DNA of 6,966 bases, taken from an uncultured Eubacteriales bacterium. GTDB taxonomy: Bacteria; Bacillota; Clostridia; Christensenellales; Borkfalkiaceae. The translations under genes were made by a program, and so were the position numbers. The notes beneath the pieces are model-generated. The model searched no databases, had not been told where the DNA came from, and worked only from the letters and a program-made list of their open reading frames with translations. How positions within the stretch are numbered: position 1 is the first letter of the stretch; each line of letters opens with the position of its first letter. Positions 5,871 through 6,966 of the stretch are shown piece by piece. Location of the stretch: assembly GCA_900545325.1 (NCBI GenBank), contig UQZE01000110.1, positions 1-6,966 on the forward strand, read 5' to 3'.

Positions 5871-6826
5871 CAGAACTCCGCCCTGGTGCTCCTCGAAAAG
5901 AGTTTCAAAAACACCTGCATCGGATCTTTGTTTTCATAGATGATGGAATATACCGCGTTGGTAATGGGCAGTTCCTCGCCGTATTTTTCGCCGAGCAGTT
6001 TCAAGCCCTTTGCGGCGGAAACGCCCTCCGCGAGTTTGGTGAACTTTTCGCCCTTGACGTACGCCATGCCGTAGGCGCGGTTGTTGGAAAATTCAGAAAA
6101 AAGCGTGGTTTCGTAATCGCCCAGATGACACAGCCCGTACGCCGAAAGCTCGTTTCCGCCCATCACCTTGATGAGCCGCGAGATCTCCCGCGCGCCGCGC
6201 GCCATCAGCGGGCCCTTGAGCGTGGAATATCCGCCGCCGTCCAGCATGCCCGCCGCTATGCCGAATACGTTCTTCGCCGCCGCGCCGATCTCGCTGCCGA
6301 CGATATCGTCGCCGTAATAAAAGCGGATCAGATCGCTCCGCCATGCGTCGGCGAGTTTCTTTGTCAGCGCGTGGTCGTATGCGTCTATGAGCATACAGTT
6401 CGGCAGCCCCGCGGCGAAAGCCTGTATATGTCCGGGGCCGACCCACACGGCGACCTTGTTTCTGTCCGCTCCCTCCTCCACGGCGATTTCGGACAGGCGC
6501 TTGCCTGTGTTCTCCTCCACGCCTTTCATGCACAAAACCAGCGTTTTTTCCGCAAGGCCGAACGGCCTCAGGGAAGAGAGCAGCTCCCGAAGCCCCGCGC
6601 TCTTGACGGACACGACGAGCACGTCCGCCGCCGCGGCCTCTTCGAGCGAACTCGTCAGCGCGACGTTTTCGCCAAGCGTTACGTATTCGTTTTTTCCTGC
6701 GGACTTCAAAAGGGCGAACCGCGGCGAATTTTCTCTGCCGTAGAGCGCGACGGGAAATCCCCGCCCCGACAGATACCACGCGATAAACGACCCCCAGCGG
6801 CCGCAGCCCAGAACGGAAATCTTCAT
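5870..6826 (-). CDS. gpsA: Glycerol-3-phosphate dehydrogenase, NAD(P)-dependent (GpsA-type, divergent subfamily)
   Basis: The 318-residue length and motif order match GpsA, the cytosolic enzyme that reduces dihydroxyacetone phosphate to sn-glycerol 3-phosphate for phospholipid synthesis. The dinucleotide loop is GCGRWG (7-12). A conserved Lys-Gly follows at 101-102, then GAAAKNVFGIAAG (181-193) with the expected catalytic Lys185 and Asn186. GDYETT (236-241) supplies Asp237 and Thr241, and ELPITNAVY (285-293) is the C-terminal signature. Two sites depart from the usual pattern: the canonical GPSFAEE-type segment reads GPGHIQAF (130-137), and the SRNRR segment reads SNNRAYG (247-253), so the Arg equivalent to human GPD1 Arg269 is Asn248. 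The fold assignment is secure; activity as G3P dehydrogenase is likely but not proven. AGGTG lies 5 bases before the ATG and overlaps the recR stop codon, pointing to co-transcription with recR. Confidence 0.85.
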   Translation of the reverse strand: MKISVLGCGRWGSFIAWYLSGRGFPVALYGRENSPRFALLKSAGKNEYVTLGENVALTSSLEEAAAADVLVVSVKSAGLRELLSSLRPFGLAEKTLVLCMKGVEENTGKRLSEIAVEEGADRNKVAVWVGPGHIQAFAAGLPNCMLIDAYDHALTKKLADAWRSDLIRFYYGDDIVGSEIGAAAKNVFGIAAGMLDGGGYSTLKGPLMARGAREISRLIKVMGGNELSAYGLCHLGDYETTLFSEFSNNRAYGMAYVKGEKFTKLAEGVSAAKGLKLLGEKYGEELPITNAVYSIIYENKDPMQVFLKLFSRSTRAEF

Positions 6827-6831
6827 ATAGG

Positions 6832-6836
6832 CACCT
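6832..6836 (-). promoter_or_regulatory. gpsA ribosome binding site overlapping the recR stop
   Basis: AGGTG 5 bases before the gpsA ATG. Its AG are the last two bases of the recR stop codon TAG (6837-6835), so translation of the two genes is probably coupled. Confidence 0.6.
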
Positions 6837-6966
6837 ACATCTGCTTTCTGTCCACGAAAGCGCGTGCGAGCGTAACTTCATCCGCATATTCGAGGTCGGT
6901 GCCGATGGAAATGCCGCTCGCCAGCCGCGTTACCTTAATGCCGAGCGGTTTGACCAGCCCCGAAAT
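6835..6966 (-). CDS. recR: Recombination protein RecR, C-terminal end (5' part outside window)
   Basis: The last 43 residues and stop are present. They contain the RecR C-terminal signature: LVKPLGIKVTRLASGI, then DLEYADEVTLARAF, ending DRKQM. RecR works with RecO (and RecF) to load RecA at gaps and breaks. This segment follows the Toprim domain. The usual GGD before LEYADE reads GTD here, a small change I would not over-read. The gene ends 8 bases before gpsA on the same strand with no terminator between, so they form one probable transcript. Confidence 0.92.
   Translation of the reverse strand: MSGLVKPLGIKVTRLASGISIGTDLEYADEVTLARAFVDRKQM

Noticed and set aside
6093..6887. A 264-codon minus-strand frame overlapping gpsA and recR
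   Set aside because: It is a frame-shifted shadow of gpsA, very rich in Arg and Gly, while the true frame carries all GpsA motifs.

Overview
The window looks like a piece of chromosome from a low-to-mid GC Gram-positive anaerobe, most likely a gut-type Clostridia (Bacillota). The signs are two lipoproteins with Gram-positive style signal peptides and the same FAAC lipobox, near-consensus SigA-type promoters set in very A/T-rich intergenic DNA, AGGAG-type ribosome binding sites, and hairpin-plus-T-tract terminators. InlB-type and GLUG-type repeats in a large lipoprotein also fit gut Clostridia. A Christensenellales-like origin is a guess from style; no marker gene here proves it.

Layout from left to right. 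(1) Bases 1-1871, minus strand: the N-terminal 623 residues of a large surface lipoprotein, with one InlB B-type repeat, a run of GLUG-type beta-helix repeats, and the start of a second InlB-type repeat cut by the window edge. (2) Bases 1872-2236: a 365-base A/T-rich divergent intergenic region. It has one good promoter facing each way, a possible structured 5' leader for the lipoprotein, and an isolated 23-base palindrome followed by eight T. (3) Bases 2237-4288, plus strand: a 683-residue membrane protein with an extracytoplasmic alpha/beta hydrolase domain and a polytopic C-terminal half. (4) Bases 4327-4974, minus strand: a 215-residue DUF4097-type lipoprotein. (5) Bases 5050-5838, plus strand: a MerR-family regulator with a GyrI-like effector-binding domain, divergent from gene 4. 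(6) Bases 5870-6826, minus strand: a GpsA-type glycerol-3-phosphate dehydrogenase. (7) Bases 6835-6966, minus strand: the C-terminal end of RecR, just upstream of gpsA in the same probable operon.

The clearest regulatory unit is the 75-base gap between genes 4 and 5. The lipoprotein promoter has a perfect TTGACA -35 and a TATCAT -10 separated by 19 bp, with an inverted repeat in the spacer. This is the known architecture of promoters activated by MerR-family proteins through DNA distortion. The regulator's own promoter runs the opposite way through the same DNA, with its start site next to the operator. The likely circuit is that an effector binds the MerR-type protein, which switches on the envelope lipoprotein and limits its own synthesis.

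Genes 3/4 and 5/6 are convergent pairs, each separated by one compact hairpin that probably ends transcription from both sides. RecR and GpsA are housekeeping functions (recombinational repair, and phospholipid precursor supply). The other four genes are mainly envelope or regulatory functions. I see no mobile element, CRISPR array, tRNA or rRNA.
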